NCBI RefSeq assembly: GCF_001308195.1
Contig: NZ_JXDF01000014.1
Coordinates: 18,578-82,577 of the forward strand
From: Apilactobacillus kunkeei
GTDB lineage: Bacteria; Bacillota; Bacilli; Lactobacillales; Lactobacillaceae
Length of the DNA: 64,000 bases
Reading direction: 5' to 3'
Below are positions 55,768-63,917 of this stretch, one piece after another. The number at the start of each line of letters is the position of its first letter. Within the stretch, counting starts at the first letter, position 1. The notes below the pieces were generated by a model. That model saw only the letters and a list, made by a program, of their open reading frames with translations, did not search any database and was not told where the DNA came from. The translations under genes were made by a program, and so were the position numbers.

Positions 55768-56190
55768 ATGAAAAAGACAGGACTATTTTTATTAGGATTA
55801 ACTACCGGTGCAGCCGCTGCTGCATACTTAGCATACCGTAAGATGGATGATGAAAAGACAAAGGAATTTGTTAACAGTACTGTAAAGACTGCTAACGACT
55901 TAAAGGATCGTGCATTAGACTATGCTTTTTACGCTTTAGATTCTGTTGATGACGTAAAAGAACAACTACAATACAAGACCTCAGATGCAAAGTCAAAGAT
56001 TAAAGACGCTGCTGGTAAGGTTAACGACAATGTAGTTAACAAAGCACAATACTACTACGATGAAGGTAGTACCCAATTCCACAAAGCAGCTGACAACTTG
56101 AGAAACCAAGTTAGAAAAAACGCTGATGATAGCCAAGATATCGTCATCGATCCAGATGCTTTAAAACAAGAAGACAATTTAAGTAAATAA
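55768..56190 (+). CDS. YtxH domain-containing protein
   Basis: The 140-residue protein has a hydrophobic N-terminus (GLFLLGLTTGAAAAAYLAYR, with an A-rich run) and a long charged helical domain, as in YtxH stress-associated proteins. The function is unknown. ATG 55768 is nine bases after GGGAG. It forms a two-gene unit with the DUF948 gene and is followed by a terminator. Confidence 0.85.
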   Translation: MKKTGLFLLGLTTGAAAAAYLAYRKMDDEKTKEFVNSTVKTANDLKDRALDYAFYALDSVDDVKEQLQYKTSDAKSKIKDAAGKVNDNVVNKAQYYYDEGSTQFHKAADNLRNQVRKNADDSQDIVIDPDALKQEDNLSK

Positions 56191-56202
56191 TTTTTAAATT
56201 GT

Positions 56203-56234
56203 AAAAGAGGCCTGACTTTGTTAGGCCTCTTTTG
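56203..56234 (+). terminator. Intrinsic terminator after the YtxH gene
   Basis: AAGAGGCCT pairs with AGGCCTCTT around a nine-base loop and is followed by T residues. Confidence 0.87.
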
Positions 56235-56255
56235 TGTTTTCAAGAGGTGGTAGTC

Positions 56256-56284
56256 TTGTTAAATCATCGTTTATCTGATATATT
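56256..56284 (+). promoter_or_regulatory. Promoter of ccpA
   Basis: TTGTTA (56256-56261) and TATATT (56279-56284) are 17 bases apart. The start point would be about 56291. Confidence 0.65.
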
Positions 56285-56294
56285 TGTAAACATA

Positions 56295-56309
56295 TTGAAA
56301 GCGCTATGA
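56295..56309 (+). promoter_or_regulatory. Catabolite-responsive element (cre) upstream of ccpA
   Basis: TTGAAAGCGCTATGA matches the cre consensus WTGNAANCGNWNNCW at all but one defined position. It lies just downstream of the predicted start point, where CcpA binding would block elongation, so CcpA probably represses its own gene. Confidence 0.65.
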
Positions 56310-56346
56310 AAACAAACCAGGCGGACTTAAAGAGGAGTTTGAGAGA

Positions 56347-57348
56347 ATGGAAAAGCAAAATGTAACTATTTACGATGTTGCTAGAGAATCTGGTGTTTCC
56401 ATGGCTACTGTTTCCAGAGTTTTAAATGGTAACAGTAACGTACGACAAGCAACCAAAGAAAAAGTGTTGAAGGTCATAGATGATCTGGACTATCGCCCTA
56501 ACGCTGTGGCAAGGGGACTAGCAAGTAAGAAGACAACAACGGTTGGGGTAATCATTCCCGATGTAACCGATGGATACTTTTCTTCACTAGCTCGTGGAAT
56601 TGATGATATTGCTACTATGTACAAGTACAATATCATCCTAGCCAATTCGGATGATAATCCCGATAAGGAAGCATCAGTATTAAATACATTGTTAAGTAAA
56701 CAAGTTGATGGAATTATCTTCATGGGTAATGAAATTAATGACGATTTAAGAGCTGATTTTAAGCGTTCTGACTGTCCAATCGTGCTTGCGGGTTCAGTTG
56801 ATATTAACAACTCGGTACCTAGCGTAAACATCGATTATACAGATGCTGTAAAGAATGAAACAGAACGTTTAATCAAAAATGGTAATTCTAGAATTGCCTT
56901 TGCATCTGGTTCAATGAAACAAGATGTTAATAAAGAATACCGACTAAAAGGATATGTTTCAGCATTAGAAAACAACGGAATCAAGTTTGATGAAAAGTTA
57001 GTTTTCGAAACAAAAGGAACATATGAAGACGGTTATGATTTGGCTGAACGAATCATCAATGATAAGATTACTGCAGCTGTAGCCACTAATGATGAATTGG
57101 CTGCCGGAATCTTAAATGGAATGACCGATAGAGGAGTTTCAGTGCCACAAGATTTTGAATTATTCACAAGTAATAATACAAAATTAGCGAAAATGATGAG
57201 ACCACAATTGTCTTCAATCACTCAACCTTTGTATGATATTGGTGCGGTAGCGATGAGATTATTGACTAAGATTATGAACAAAGAAGAGATTGATAACCGT
57301 TATGTGGTTTTAGGCTATGAAATAGTTGAACGCGACTCAACTAAATAG
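56347..57348 (+). CDS. ccpA: Catabolite control protein A
   Basis: CcpA is the LacI-family master regulator of carbon catabolite control, acting with HPr-Ser-P on cre sites. The 333-residue protein has the helix-turn-helix TIYDVARESGVSMATVSRVL, hinge RPNAVARGLA and a periplasmic-binding-like core (VGVIIPDVTDGYFS). AGAGGAG precedes the ATG. The divergent pepQ gene that often accompanies ccpA in lactobacilli is not present here. Confidence 0.95.
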   Translation: MEKQNVTIYDVARESGVSMATVSRVLNGNSNVRQATKEKVLKVIDDLDYRPNAVARGLASKKTTTVGVIIPDVTDGYFSSLARGIDDIATMYKYNIILANSDDNPDKEASVLNTLLSKQVDGIIFMGNEINDDLRADFKRSDCPIVLAGSVDINNSVPSVNIDYTDAVKNETERLIKNGNSRIAFASGSMKQDVNKEYRLKGYVSALENNGIKFDEKLVFETKGTYEDGYDLAERIINDKITAAVATNDELAAGILNGMTDRGVSVPQDFELFTSNNTKLAKMMRPQLSSITQPLYDIGAVAMRLLTKIMNKEEIDNRYVVLGYEIVERDSTK

Positions 57349-57361
57349 CTGATATAGTAAC

Positions 57362-57390
57362 TTGATTAATTATATACTGATTGATATAAT
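57362..57390 (+). promoter_or_regulatory. Promoter of yebC
   Basis: TTGATT (57362-57367) and TATAAT (57385-57390) are separated by 17 bases. Confidence 0.72.
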
Positions 57391-57443
57391 TGATATGTTT
57401 GTAAACTAATGAAACAATAGAATTCGAGAGGAGTGCTGTGATT

Positions 57444-58178
57444 ATGTCAGGACATTCAAAATGGCATAACATTCAAGGACGTAAAGGTGCCCAAGATAAA
57501 AAACGTGGTAAGATTTTCCAAAAATTGTCTCGTGATTTATACCAAGCTGCTAAAGCTGGTGGTCCAGAACCAGATGGTAACCCACAATTACGTCTTGTGA
57601 TTGATAAAGCTCATGCTGCCAACATGCCTAAGGATAACATTCAACGTGCTATCGATAAGGCTTCTGGTCAAGGTGGAGCAAACTACGAAGAAATTACTTA
57701 CGAAGGATATGGACCTGCTGGTACAGCTATCATGGTTTCTTGCTTAACTGATAACAAGAACCGTACTGCTGCTGCCGTACGTTCAGCATTCAGTCACCAT
57801 GGTGGTTCACTAGGATCAAATGGTTCTGTTTCATACATGTTTGACCGTAAAGGATACATCGTTATCCTACGTGACGGTTTAGACGTTGATGAAGACAGTA
57901 TGTTAATGGATGTTTTAGATGCTGGTGGAGAAGACATGAAGTCAGATGACGACCAATTTGAAATCTTCACTGCACCTTCAGATCTAACTGCTGTTAGAGA
58001 TGCTTTACAAGAAAAATATGATTTAGATACTGCTGAAGTTACAATGTTCCCTCAAAACAAGACTGCTGTACCAAGTGACAAAGTTTCACAATACACTGGT
58101 CTAATTGACGAACTTGACGAAAACGATGACGTTCAAGACGTTTATGAAGCAGCTGAATTACCTGAAGCAGCTGAATAA
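57444..58178 (+). CDS. YebC/PmpR family protein
   Basis: The 244-residue protein starts [18 protein letters not shown] and contains the family segments [12 protein letters not shown] and [12 protein letters not shown]. YebC proteins have been described as transcriptional regulators; recent work supports a translation role for the YebC/TACO1 family at difficult peptide sequences. ATG 57444 is chosen for the conserved N-terminus, with AGAGGAG ten bases upstream. It is followed by a terminator and the comG operon. Confidence 0.93.
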   Translation: MSGHSKWHNIQGRKGAQDKKRGKIFQKLSRDLYQAAKAGGPEPDGNPQLRLVIDKAHAANMPKDNIQRAIDKASGQGGANYEEITYEGYGPAGTAIMVSCLTDNKNRTAAAVRSAFSHHGGSLGSNGSVSYMFDRKGYIVILRDGLDVDEDSMLMDVLDAGGEDMKSDDDQFEIFTAPSDLTAVRDALQEKYDLDTAEVTMFPQNKTAVPSDKVSQYTGLIDELDENDDVQDVYEAAELPEAAE

Positions 58179-58183
58179 TTAAA

Positions 58184-58211
58184 GGAGATGCACATATGTG
58201 CATCTTTTTTT
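58184..58211 (+). terminator. Intrinsic terminator of yebC
   Basis: GATGCACA (58187-58194) pairs with TGTGCATC (58197-58204) and is followed by seven T residues. Confidence 0.87.
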
Positions 58212-58226
58212 GTATAAAAATAAATG

Positions 58227-58268
58227 AAACCTTCACTTTTTGCGAATATAAAAAGTGGAGGTTTTTTT
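58227..58268 (+). promoter_or_regulatory. Terminator-like hairpin overlapping the comGA ribosome binding site
   Basis: AAACCTTCACTTTTT (58227-58241) pairs with AAAAAGTGGAGGTTT (58250-58264) over 15 positions with one G-U pair, around an eight-base loop. Seven T residues follow and reach the comGA ATG. The 3' arm contains the GTGGAGG ribosome binding site. RNA entering from upstream would terminate here or hide that site. Confidence 0.8.
58237..58248 (+). promoter_or_regulatory. ComX-type (cin-box-like) promoter of the comG operon
   Basis: TTTTTGCGAATA differs by one base in its core from the streptococcal and lactococcal competence box TACGAATA, preceded by T residues as in those promoters. 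Its GCGAATA part lies in the loop of the hairpin at 58227-58264. A start about six to seven bases downstream would fall in the 3' arm and leave a leader of roughly 15 bases with the ribosome binding site exposed. Use by an alternative sigma factor is inferred from sequence and operon content. Confidence 0.65.
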
Positions 58269-59177
58269 ATGAATATTTCAAATTATTTCGATAATCTAAT
58301 TAATCAAGCAATCGAAGACAAAATCAAAGACATTTATCTTCTGCCGATTAACGAAAATTATATTGTTAGGGAACACACAGGCTTAAATATTGAGAATCAT
58401 GATTGTATTAATTATGAAAAAGCAAACAAATTAATTAATTACTGTAAATATATTGGTGGGATGTCAATCAGTGAGCGTAGAAGACCACAGATTGGTTCAT
58501 TTGAGTTTATCAATAACCAAAAGAAATTCTTCTTACGGTTTTCCTCAGTTGGAAACTATAAAAATCACGAATCCATGGTGATTAGGATTATTTATTCATT
58601 GGATGACGAGACAATTAATTATGACAATGAAAATCAATTTTATCGGTTGAAGGAATTATCAAAACAAAATGGGATGATTATTTTCGCTGGTAAAACTGGC
58701 TCAGGAAAGACAACGTCAATTTATCATTTAGCTAATTCGATGAGTGCCAATAAATTGATCATGAGCATTGAAGACCCAGTAGAAATTATTAATCCCAATT
58801 TTCTTCAGCTACAGGTTAATGAGTCAGCTGATATGGGTTACGACGAGTTGATTAAGGTCGGACTAAGAAGCCGTCCGGATATTTTTATTATTGGTGAAAT
58901 TAGGGATGCTAGTACCGCAAAATCCGCAGTTCGTGCCGCACTATCAGGACATTTGGTGCTAACTACCATCCATGCCAGGGATATTGACGGGGTCATTAAT
59001 AGACTAGGTCAATTGGGTTGTGATTATGGTGATCTATTTAACTGTTTAAATTCAGTTGTATTTCAAAAGTTGTCCGTAAGAAATCAAAGAGATATTTCAG
59101 TGAATATGGATATTAGAAATGATTTTGCAGGTTTAAAAGAAAGGATAGTTGGCAATGGAAAAACTATCGCTGAATAA
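58269..59177 (+). CDS. comGA: Competence pseudopilus ATPase ComGA
   Basis: ComGA is the traffic ATPase that assembles the competence pseudopilus for DNA uptake. The 302-residue protein of the GspE/PilT superfamily has Walker A GKTGSGKTTS (~residue 140), the Asp box region IMSIEDPVE, Walker B IFIIGEIRD and a His box LTTIHARD. ATG 58269 lies seven bases after GGAGG; an upstream in-frame ATG (58224) precedes the hairpin and is unlikely. comGB overlaps its end by 23 bases. Confidence 0.93.
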   Translation: MNISNYFDNLINQAIEDKIKDIYLLPINENYIVREHTGLNIENHDCINYEKANKLINYCKYIGGMSISERRRPQIGSFEFINNQKKFFLRFSSVGNYKNHESMVIRIIYSLDDETINYDNENQFYRLKELSKQNGMIIFAGKTGSGKTTSIYHLANSMSANKLIMSIEDPVEIINPNFLQLQVNESADMGYDELIKVGLRSRPDIFIIGEIRDASTAKSAVRAALSGHLVLTTIHARDIDGVINRLGQLGCDYGDLFNCLNSVVFQKLSVRNQRDISVNMDIRNDFAGLKERIVGNGKTIAE

Positions 59178-60126
59178 ACAGTACTATCTATTTAAGAATT
59201 TGAGTGATTTGTTTAGTGCGGGGTTCACGATTAAGGAATCTCTTCAATTTCTATCTGAAGTAGGTGGTAGGCAGTCAACGATTAAAAAAATTGCTAATAA
59301 GTTGAGTGAAGGTAATAGCTTCAGTGACAGCATTGTTGGTTTGGTTCATAACGATTTTTATAATCAGATCATGATTAGTGAGAAATATGGTGATCTTTCA
59401 TCTTGTTTAGCCGAGTTAAGTCACTTTATTGAAATTAAGTTAAAAAACAAGTCCAAAATAAAGGATTTATTATTTTACCCAATTGTATTAGTGATTATTT
59501 TGATAGGGATTGTTTATGCAATCAATGCCTTTGTGCTACCACAATTAAGTTCGATTAATTCTATGCAACATTATGATTTAGGTTGGCTATATATAATTTT
59601 ATTCTGCCTATTTATAGGGATTTTAATTGTAACTCTAATGTACAAACGATTACCATTACTCAGAAAAAGAGACGTTATATCGAGGATTCCGTTTATCGGA
59701 AAAATTTACAAAGCTTATATGGGATATATATTGTCGCTTGAATTAAAAATGTTGATTCAAAACGGAATTGATTTAAAGAATATTCTAAGCATTTTAAAAG
59801 ACTTCAAACCTAATACGATTATGTTTCTGTTAGGAGAAAAAGCACGTCGACTGGCTAATCATGGTGAAGATGTTGGTAAATTAACTAGAATGTATTCGTT
59901 TATTCCAGCAGAATTTAACGGATTTTTTCATCATGGGTCAAAGGTGTCTGAAATATTAATCAAATTAGAGGCTTTTTCACAGATTAAATTTGAGGAAATG
60001 AATCGTCGTTCAAATCAACTAATTAATCTAATTCAACCGTTATTATTTTTATTTATTGGAATTTGTATTGTTTTGGCATATTTAGTTGTTCTTATGCCAA
60101 TTTATTCATCATTGAAAGGAATTTAA
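59155..60126 (+). CDS. comGB: Competence pseudopilus membrane protein ComGB
   Basis: ComGB is the polytopic inner-membrane platform of the pseudopilus (type II secretion F family). The 323-residue protein has LFSAGFTIKESLQFL near its N-terminus and helices around residues 105-125, 145-165 and 290-315, matching the usual layout. ATG 59155 is nine bases after AAAGGA, inside the end of comGA. comGC begins three bases after its stop. Confidence 0.9.
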   Translation: MEKLSLNKQYYLFKNLSDLFSAGFTIKESLQFLSEVGGRQSTIKKIANKLSEGNSFSDSIVGLVHNDFYNQIMISEKYGDLSSCLAELSHFIEIKLKNKSKIKDLLFYPIVLVIILIGIVYAINAFVLPQLSSINSMQHYDLGWLYIILFCLFIGILIVTLMYKRLPLLRKRDVISRIPFIGKIYKAYMGYILSLELKMLIQNGIDLKNILSILKDFKPNTIMFLLGEKARRLANHGEDVGKLTRMYSFIPAEFNGFFHHGSKVSEILIKLEAFSQIKFEEMNRRSNQLINLIQPLLFLFIGICIVLAYLVVLMPIYSSLKGI

Positions 60127-60129
60127 AAA

Positions 60130-60435
60130 ATGAACAAGAAAAAATCAGGCTTCACATTAATTGAAATGACAATTGTATTATTTATTATTTCACTACTAAT
60201 TTTAATTGTTGTACCAAATGTTTCAGGGCAAAGAAAACATGCAACAGACGTACACGTCCATGCAATGCAAACATTAGTCCAAGGTCAAATTGATTCATTT
60301 GCATCGGATGAAAATAAAGGAGACGTAAGTATGGATGCACTTGTTAAAAATGGTTACCTAACCCAAAAACAAGCTGATCAAGCTCAAGAAGAAGGCATTC
60401 AAATTGTGGACAATAAAGCCGTGGCAAAAGAATAA
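60130..60435 (+). CDS. comGC: Major competence pseudopilin ComGC
   Basis: ComGC is the main subunit of the competence pseudopilus. The 101-residue prepilin has the leader MNKKKSG and cleavage motif G-FTLIEM, with glutamate at +5, followed by a ~20-residue hydrophobic helix and a short globular part (NGYLTQKQADQA). The prepilin peptidase ComC would process it; its gene is not in this window. comGD overlaps its end. Confidence 0.93.
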   Translation: MNKKKSGFTLIEMTIVLFIISLLILIVVPNVSGQRKHATDVHVHAMQTLVQGQIDSFASDENKGDVSMDALVKNGYLTQKQADQAQEEGIQIVDNKAVAKE

Positions 60436-60856
60436 GGGGGCGTTTACTACAATTGAGATGCTGATTGTATTAATCATTAGCTCGATTTTTATGTCGTTAT
60501 GTATATTTTTATATCAAGGTGTTCACATTAATGATAAAGAGTTAGAAAAAGATTTTTGGGAAAACTTTAATGTGTATTGGAAACATGGAATTGAGAGTAG
60601 TGAATATAGCGGATTAAGGACATATATTTACGAGAAAAATAATGACATTATCTTTTTGAACGATGGCAATTATAATAAACTCCGAATGCCCAACGGTATG
60701 CGTTCGCAAGATAATTTATTAATAATTATTAACAATGATGGATATGTTCCACCACAAACCTATGAGTGGTATTCCAAGAAAACGCATACTCGTTACTATT
60801 TAAAAGTACAACTTGGTGGAGGTACTTATAAAATATATGAAAAGTATTATGAATAA
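60404..60856 (+). CDS. comGD: Minor pseudopilin ComGD
   Basis: The 150-residue protein has a prepilin-like N-terminus, NKGA-FTTIEMLIVL, with Ala instead of Gly before the cleavage point and glutamate at +5. A hydrophobic helix and a mostly beta-type domain follow. No ATG precedes the motif in frame; the TTG at 60404, nine bases after AAGAAGG and inside comGC, is the only reasonable start. Position in the operon supports ComGD. Confidence 0.82.
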   Translation: MWTIKPWQKNKGAFTTIEMLIVLIISSIFMSLCIFLYQGVHINDKELEKDFWENFNVYWKHGIESSEYSGLRTYIYEKNNDIIFLNDGNYNKLRMPNGMRSQDNLLIIINNDGYVPPQTYEWYSKKTHTRYYLKVQLGGGTYKIYEKYYE

Positions 60857-61025
60857 AGGCTTTATTATGATTGATTCGATTACGGCATTGACTTTAATTT
60901 CTGTAGGGATGATTTTCTTCTGTGAATCAAATCAACATATGTATGACAATCTTGATAAAGCTAGAAGAACTTTGATACAAAAGAGATTAGACTATGAAAA
61001 GAGAAAAGGGCTTTACGATTATTGA
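60837..61025 (+). CDS. comGE: Minor pseudopilin ComGE
   Basis: This short protein (62 residues from ATG 60837) has the motif NKG-FIMIDSITALTLISVG. Asp stands at +5 where prepilins normally have Glu. The start is uncertain: ATG 60837 and 60849 both lack a well-spaced ribosome binding site, while TTG 60813 is further upstream. It overlaps comGD and comGF, and is assigned by position and the N-terminal helix. Confidence 0.7.
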   Translation: MKSIMNKGFIMIDSITALTLISVGMIFFCESNQHMYDNLDKARRTLIQKRLDYEKRKGLYDY

Positions 61026-61416
61026 AACAATTATCGCACTAACGATACTTGGTTTGATTGCATTTACGATTACAATGATTAATCCATTGAAAAAATCATA
61101 TAATCAAAAAAATATGCATGCGGTGGACTTTCAGCTATTCCTAAATAATATCGAATCAACTAAAAAACACTACTTTTTATATAAAATTGTGGGTGGGAAA
61201 TTATTATCTATGGGGAGTAAAAGGTCCTCCAAAGAATATCAAATGTATAAAAATGGCGAAATGATAATCTTAACCGGAATCAATGGAGGCTTTTATCCGC
61301 TTTTAGATGATGTTGAAAGTGTTAGTTTTAAAGAAGTAAAGAAGCATTTAGCAATAAATGTGTTATTTACAAATGGTGAAAGTTATGAGGATGTGAGTTC
61401 AATATCTTATGAGTAA
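60994..61416 (+). CDS. comGF: Minor pseudopilin ComGF
   Basis: The 140-residue protein starts MKREKG-FTIIETIIALTILG, a canonical prepilin N-terminus with Gly before the cut and Glu at +5. The remaining part includes GGFYPLLDDVESVSF, similar to the ComGF domain. It overlaps the end of comGE by 32 bases, and the next small gene starts within its last codons. Confidence 0.85.
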   Translation: MKREKGFTIIETIIALTILGLIAFTITMINPLKKSYNQKNMHAVDFQLFLNNIESTKKHYFLYKIVGGKLLSMGSKRSSKEYQMYKNGEMIILTGINGGFYPLLDDVESVSFKEVKKHLAINVLFTNGESYEDVSSISYE

Positions 61417-61546
61417 AAAATGTGGATCAGCGACATTGATTGCAATTGTCGTTCTATCGGTTTTATCAATTTTCTTATTGATAAAATATGAAAAATATAA
61501 TGCTGAAATGCAGACGATAGATAAATTGATAAAAAGTTATGAATAA
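61409..61546 (+). CDS. comGG: Very small ComGG-like protein at the end of the comG operon
   Basis: An ATG at 61409, overlapping the comGF stop by eight bases, opens a 45-codon frame ending at TAA 61544-61546. The peptide begins MSKKCGSATLIAIVVLSVLS, a short basic leader and a hydrophobic helix, then a charged tail (KYEKYNAEMQTIDKLIK). Position and N-terminal character fit ComGG, which is usually about 90-130 residues. It may be a reduced form. No frameshifted extension was seen downstream. Confidence 0.55.
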   Translation: MSKKCGSATLIAIVVLSVLSIFLLIKYEKYNAEMQTIDKLIKSYE

Positions 61547-61652
61547 CGATAATTTATATGCAAGTTATTAATGGTTTATCTTGAATTTTCTTGTAAAAAT
61601 CTGGTAATATGAAAGTTGTTATTAAGTGATAATACTTTTAAGGGAGTTGAGT

Positions 61653-62687
61653 GTGCTGACTGAGAAAGATACAGAAACTCTGTTTAAAGTTTTCAATTCT
61701 TCAGCTGAAATCTTGAAAGACAAGCTAGGGGTATCATATCTTGATGCATTTATCGAGACTGGAGATAACCTTATCAATGACGGACAAGTTCATGTTGAAG
61801 ATGGTATACCAGATAGTGACACAGTTTCTAAGTTAGAAGGATTATACCGAGACGTAGATTATCAATCTATGGATGCAGAAACTGTAAGAAAGGCAATTCA
61901 AATTTGCATGATTAAAGCAACCAAAGAGGATGCAATTCAAGCAAATCACCAAATAACACCTGATACAATAGCCTCTATCATGGGCTATTTGGTTATTAGA
62001 TTAGTTAAGAATGCCAAGCATCTACAGATTCTGGATTTATCCGTCGGAATGGGTAACCTATTAACTACGGTTATGAATCAATTGAAGGATGCAGTTAAGG
62101 ATATTGATTTGCATGCTATTGGAATCGATAATGATGATTCCATGTTAGCCGTTTCAAGCATAAGTACACAAATGCAAAGAAACGATAAAAATACTGAACT
62201 TATTTACCAAGATTCAGTTGCCAATATTTTGGTAGATGATGCAGATTTAGTAATTTCTGATTTACCAATTGGGTATTATCCGATTGATGAAAATACCACT
62301 AACTATAAGACAAGATCAACAGATGGTCATTCATATGCTCACCACTTGTTAATCGAACAAGGGATGAACCATATCAAACCAGGTGGTTATGGGGTTTTCT
62401 TAGTACCAAGTAATATCTTTAACACGCCGGAATCAAAATCATTGTTAAAATGGATTCAAGATAATGCTTATCTTCAAGCATTATTGAATCTACCAAAAGA
62501 AATCTTTAACAATGCAAATGCTCAAAAAGCAATTTTGATTCTACAAAAGCATGGTGAAGATGCCCACCAAGTTGAAAAAATTATGATTGGTGAGTTCCCA
62601 TCATTTAACGAAGTATCTGCTTTCCAAAAATTCTTAGCAGAACTAGTTGAGTGGGAAGAAAAGGATTTATTATCTAAAAAAAGTTAG
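61653..62687 (+). CDS. YtxK-type class I SAM-dependent methyltransferase
   Basis: The 344-residue protein has a C-terminal N6-adenine methylase-like domain: motif I ILDLSVGMGNLL and motif IV SDLPIGYYP, with an N-terminal helical region. The position between comG and ackA is the conserved place of ytxK in lactobacilli and Bacillus. Its substrate is unknown; there is no restriction gene alongside. GTG 61653 follows AGGGAG by six bases. The 106 bases before it hold no strong promoter. Confidence 0.87.
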   Translation: MLTEKDTETLFKVFNSSAEILKDKLGVSYLDAFIETGDNLINDGQVHVEDGIPDSDTVSKLEGLYRDVDYQSMDAETVRKAIQICMIKATKEDAIQANHQITPDTIASIMGYLVIRLVKNAKHLQILDLSVGMGNLLTTVMNQLKDAVKDIDLHAIGIDNDDSMLAVSSISTQMQRNDKNTELIYQDSVANILVDDADLVISDLPIGYYPIDENTTNYKTRSTDGHSYAHHLLIEQGMNHIKPGGYGVFLVPSNIFNTPESKSLLKWIQDNAYLQALLNLPKEIFNNANAQKAILILQKHGEDAHQVEKIMIGEFPSFNEVSAFQKFLAELVEWEEKDLLSKKS

Positions 62688-62697
62688 GAGAACTATT

Positions 62698-63888
62698 ATG
62701 GGAAAGTCAATTGCAATTAACGCAGGAAGTTCCACATTAAAATTTAAATTATTCGAAATGCCTTCAGAAAAATTAATTTCAAGCGGGGCAATCGATAGAA
62801 TTGGTTTAACTAAATCAGATGTTGAAATTAAATATGGTGATGGCGAAAAATTCCAAAAGACAATGGATATCCAAAACCATGAAGAAGCCATCAAACTTGT
62901 ATTAGACAAACTACTAAGCCTAAACATTATTGCTGATTACAACGAAATCACAGGTGTTGGTCACCGTGTTGTTGCCGGTGGTGAATACTTCACTGACTCA
63001 GTTGTTATTGATGATGATGTTTTAAGTAAGTTAGAAGAACTATCAGAATTAGCTCCACTTCATGAACCAGCAAACATTCTAGGAATCAAAGCATTTAAGA
63101 AGATTTTGCCTGATGTAATTAGTGTTGCTGTATTCGATACTTCATTCCATACTTCAATGCCAGAAGAAAACTATATGTATGCTTTACCATACAAGTACTA
63201 CCGTGATCACAAAGCTAGAAAATATGGTGCACATGGTACTAGTTACCGTTACGTATCAGGACGTGCTGCTGCTATGATGGGCAAAAAACTAGAAGACTTA
63301 AAACTAGTTATTATGCACTTAGGTGCCGGTGCTTCAATCTGTGCCGTTGACCATGGTAAGTCATTAGATACTTCAATGGGCTTCACTCCATTAACTGGTA
63401 TCATGATGGCTACTAGATCTGGTGATGTTGACCCTTCACTACTTGCTTACATTATGGAAAAAGAAGGCATTTCAGATATTAACGAAATGATTAGCATCCT
63501 AAACAAGAAGTCAGGTTTAGCTGGTGTATCAGAAGTTTCTGCTGATATGAGAGATCTAGAAGCAGTTAAGGATGAAAACCACCAAGCTGAACTAGCTCGT
63601 AACATGTACATGAACAGAATCGTTAGATACGTTGGTCAATACGTTGCTGAAATGAACGGTGTTGATGGTATCGTATTTACAGCCGGTGTTGGTGAAAATG
63701 ATATTGGTATCAGACAAGAAGTTGCTGATAAGTTAAGTTACTTCGGTGTTAAGGTCGATCCTGAAAAGAACCACATTCGTGCCGTTGAAAGAGATATCAG
63801 TGCTGACGATGCTAAGATTAAGACATTATTAATTCCTACAAACGAAGAATTAATGATTGTTAGAGATATCGAACGTCTTAAAAAATAA
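62698..63888 (+). CDS. ackA: Acetate kinase
   Basis: AckA converts acetyl phosphate and ADP to acetate and ATP, an ATP-yielding step of the phosphoketolase or pyruvate pathways. The 396-residue protein has NAGSSTLKFKLF, GHRVVAGGE, FDTSFHTSMP, HLGAGAS and FTAGVGEND, covering the ASKHA active site. ATG 62698 follows AGGAG, ten bases after ytxK. Its terminator region is cut by an IS element. Confidence 0.96.
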   Translation: MGKSIAINAGSSTLKFKLFEMPSEKLISSGAIDRIGLTKSDVEIKYGDGEKFQKTMDIQNHEEAIKLVLDKLLSLNIIADYNEITGVGHRVVAGGEYFTDSVVIDDDVLSKLEELSELAPLHEPANILGIKAFKKILPDVISVAVFDTSFHTSMPEENYMYALPYKYYRDHKARKYGAHGTSYRYVSGRAAAMMGKKLEDLKLVIMHLGAGASICAVDHGKSLDTSMGFTPLTGIMMATRSGDVDPSLLAYIMEKEGISDINEMISILNKKSGLAGVSEVSADMRDLEAVKDENHQAELARNMYMNRIVRYVGQYVAEMNGVDGIVFTAGVGENDIGIRQEVADKLSYFGVKVDPEKNHIRAVERDISADDAKIKTLLIPTNEELMIVRDIERLKK

Positions 63889-63889
63889 A

Positions 63890-63911
63890 GAAAAAGAGAC
63901 CGAATAAGGTC
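63890..63911 (+). terminator. Remnant of the ackA terminator, interrupted by an IS element
   Basis: An A run, GAGACC, a GAATAA loop and GGTC are present, but the rest of the 3' arm and the T run are missing because the IS end begins at 63912. An intact version would have read GGTCTC followed by T residues. Confidence 0.65.
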
Positions 63912-63917
63912 TGAACT

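Noticed and set aside
61653..62687. Methyltransferase gene as part of a restriction-modification or defence system
   Set aside because: Its position between comG and ackA is conserved across lactobacilli and Bacillus (ytxK), and no nuclease or specificity gene accompanies it.
63902..63907. CGAATA in the ackA terminator loop as a competence box
   Set aside because: It lies downstream of ackA in a terminator remnant with no T-rich element at the right distance, so it is a chance match.
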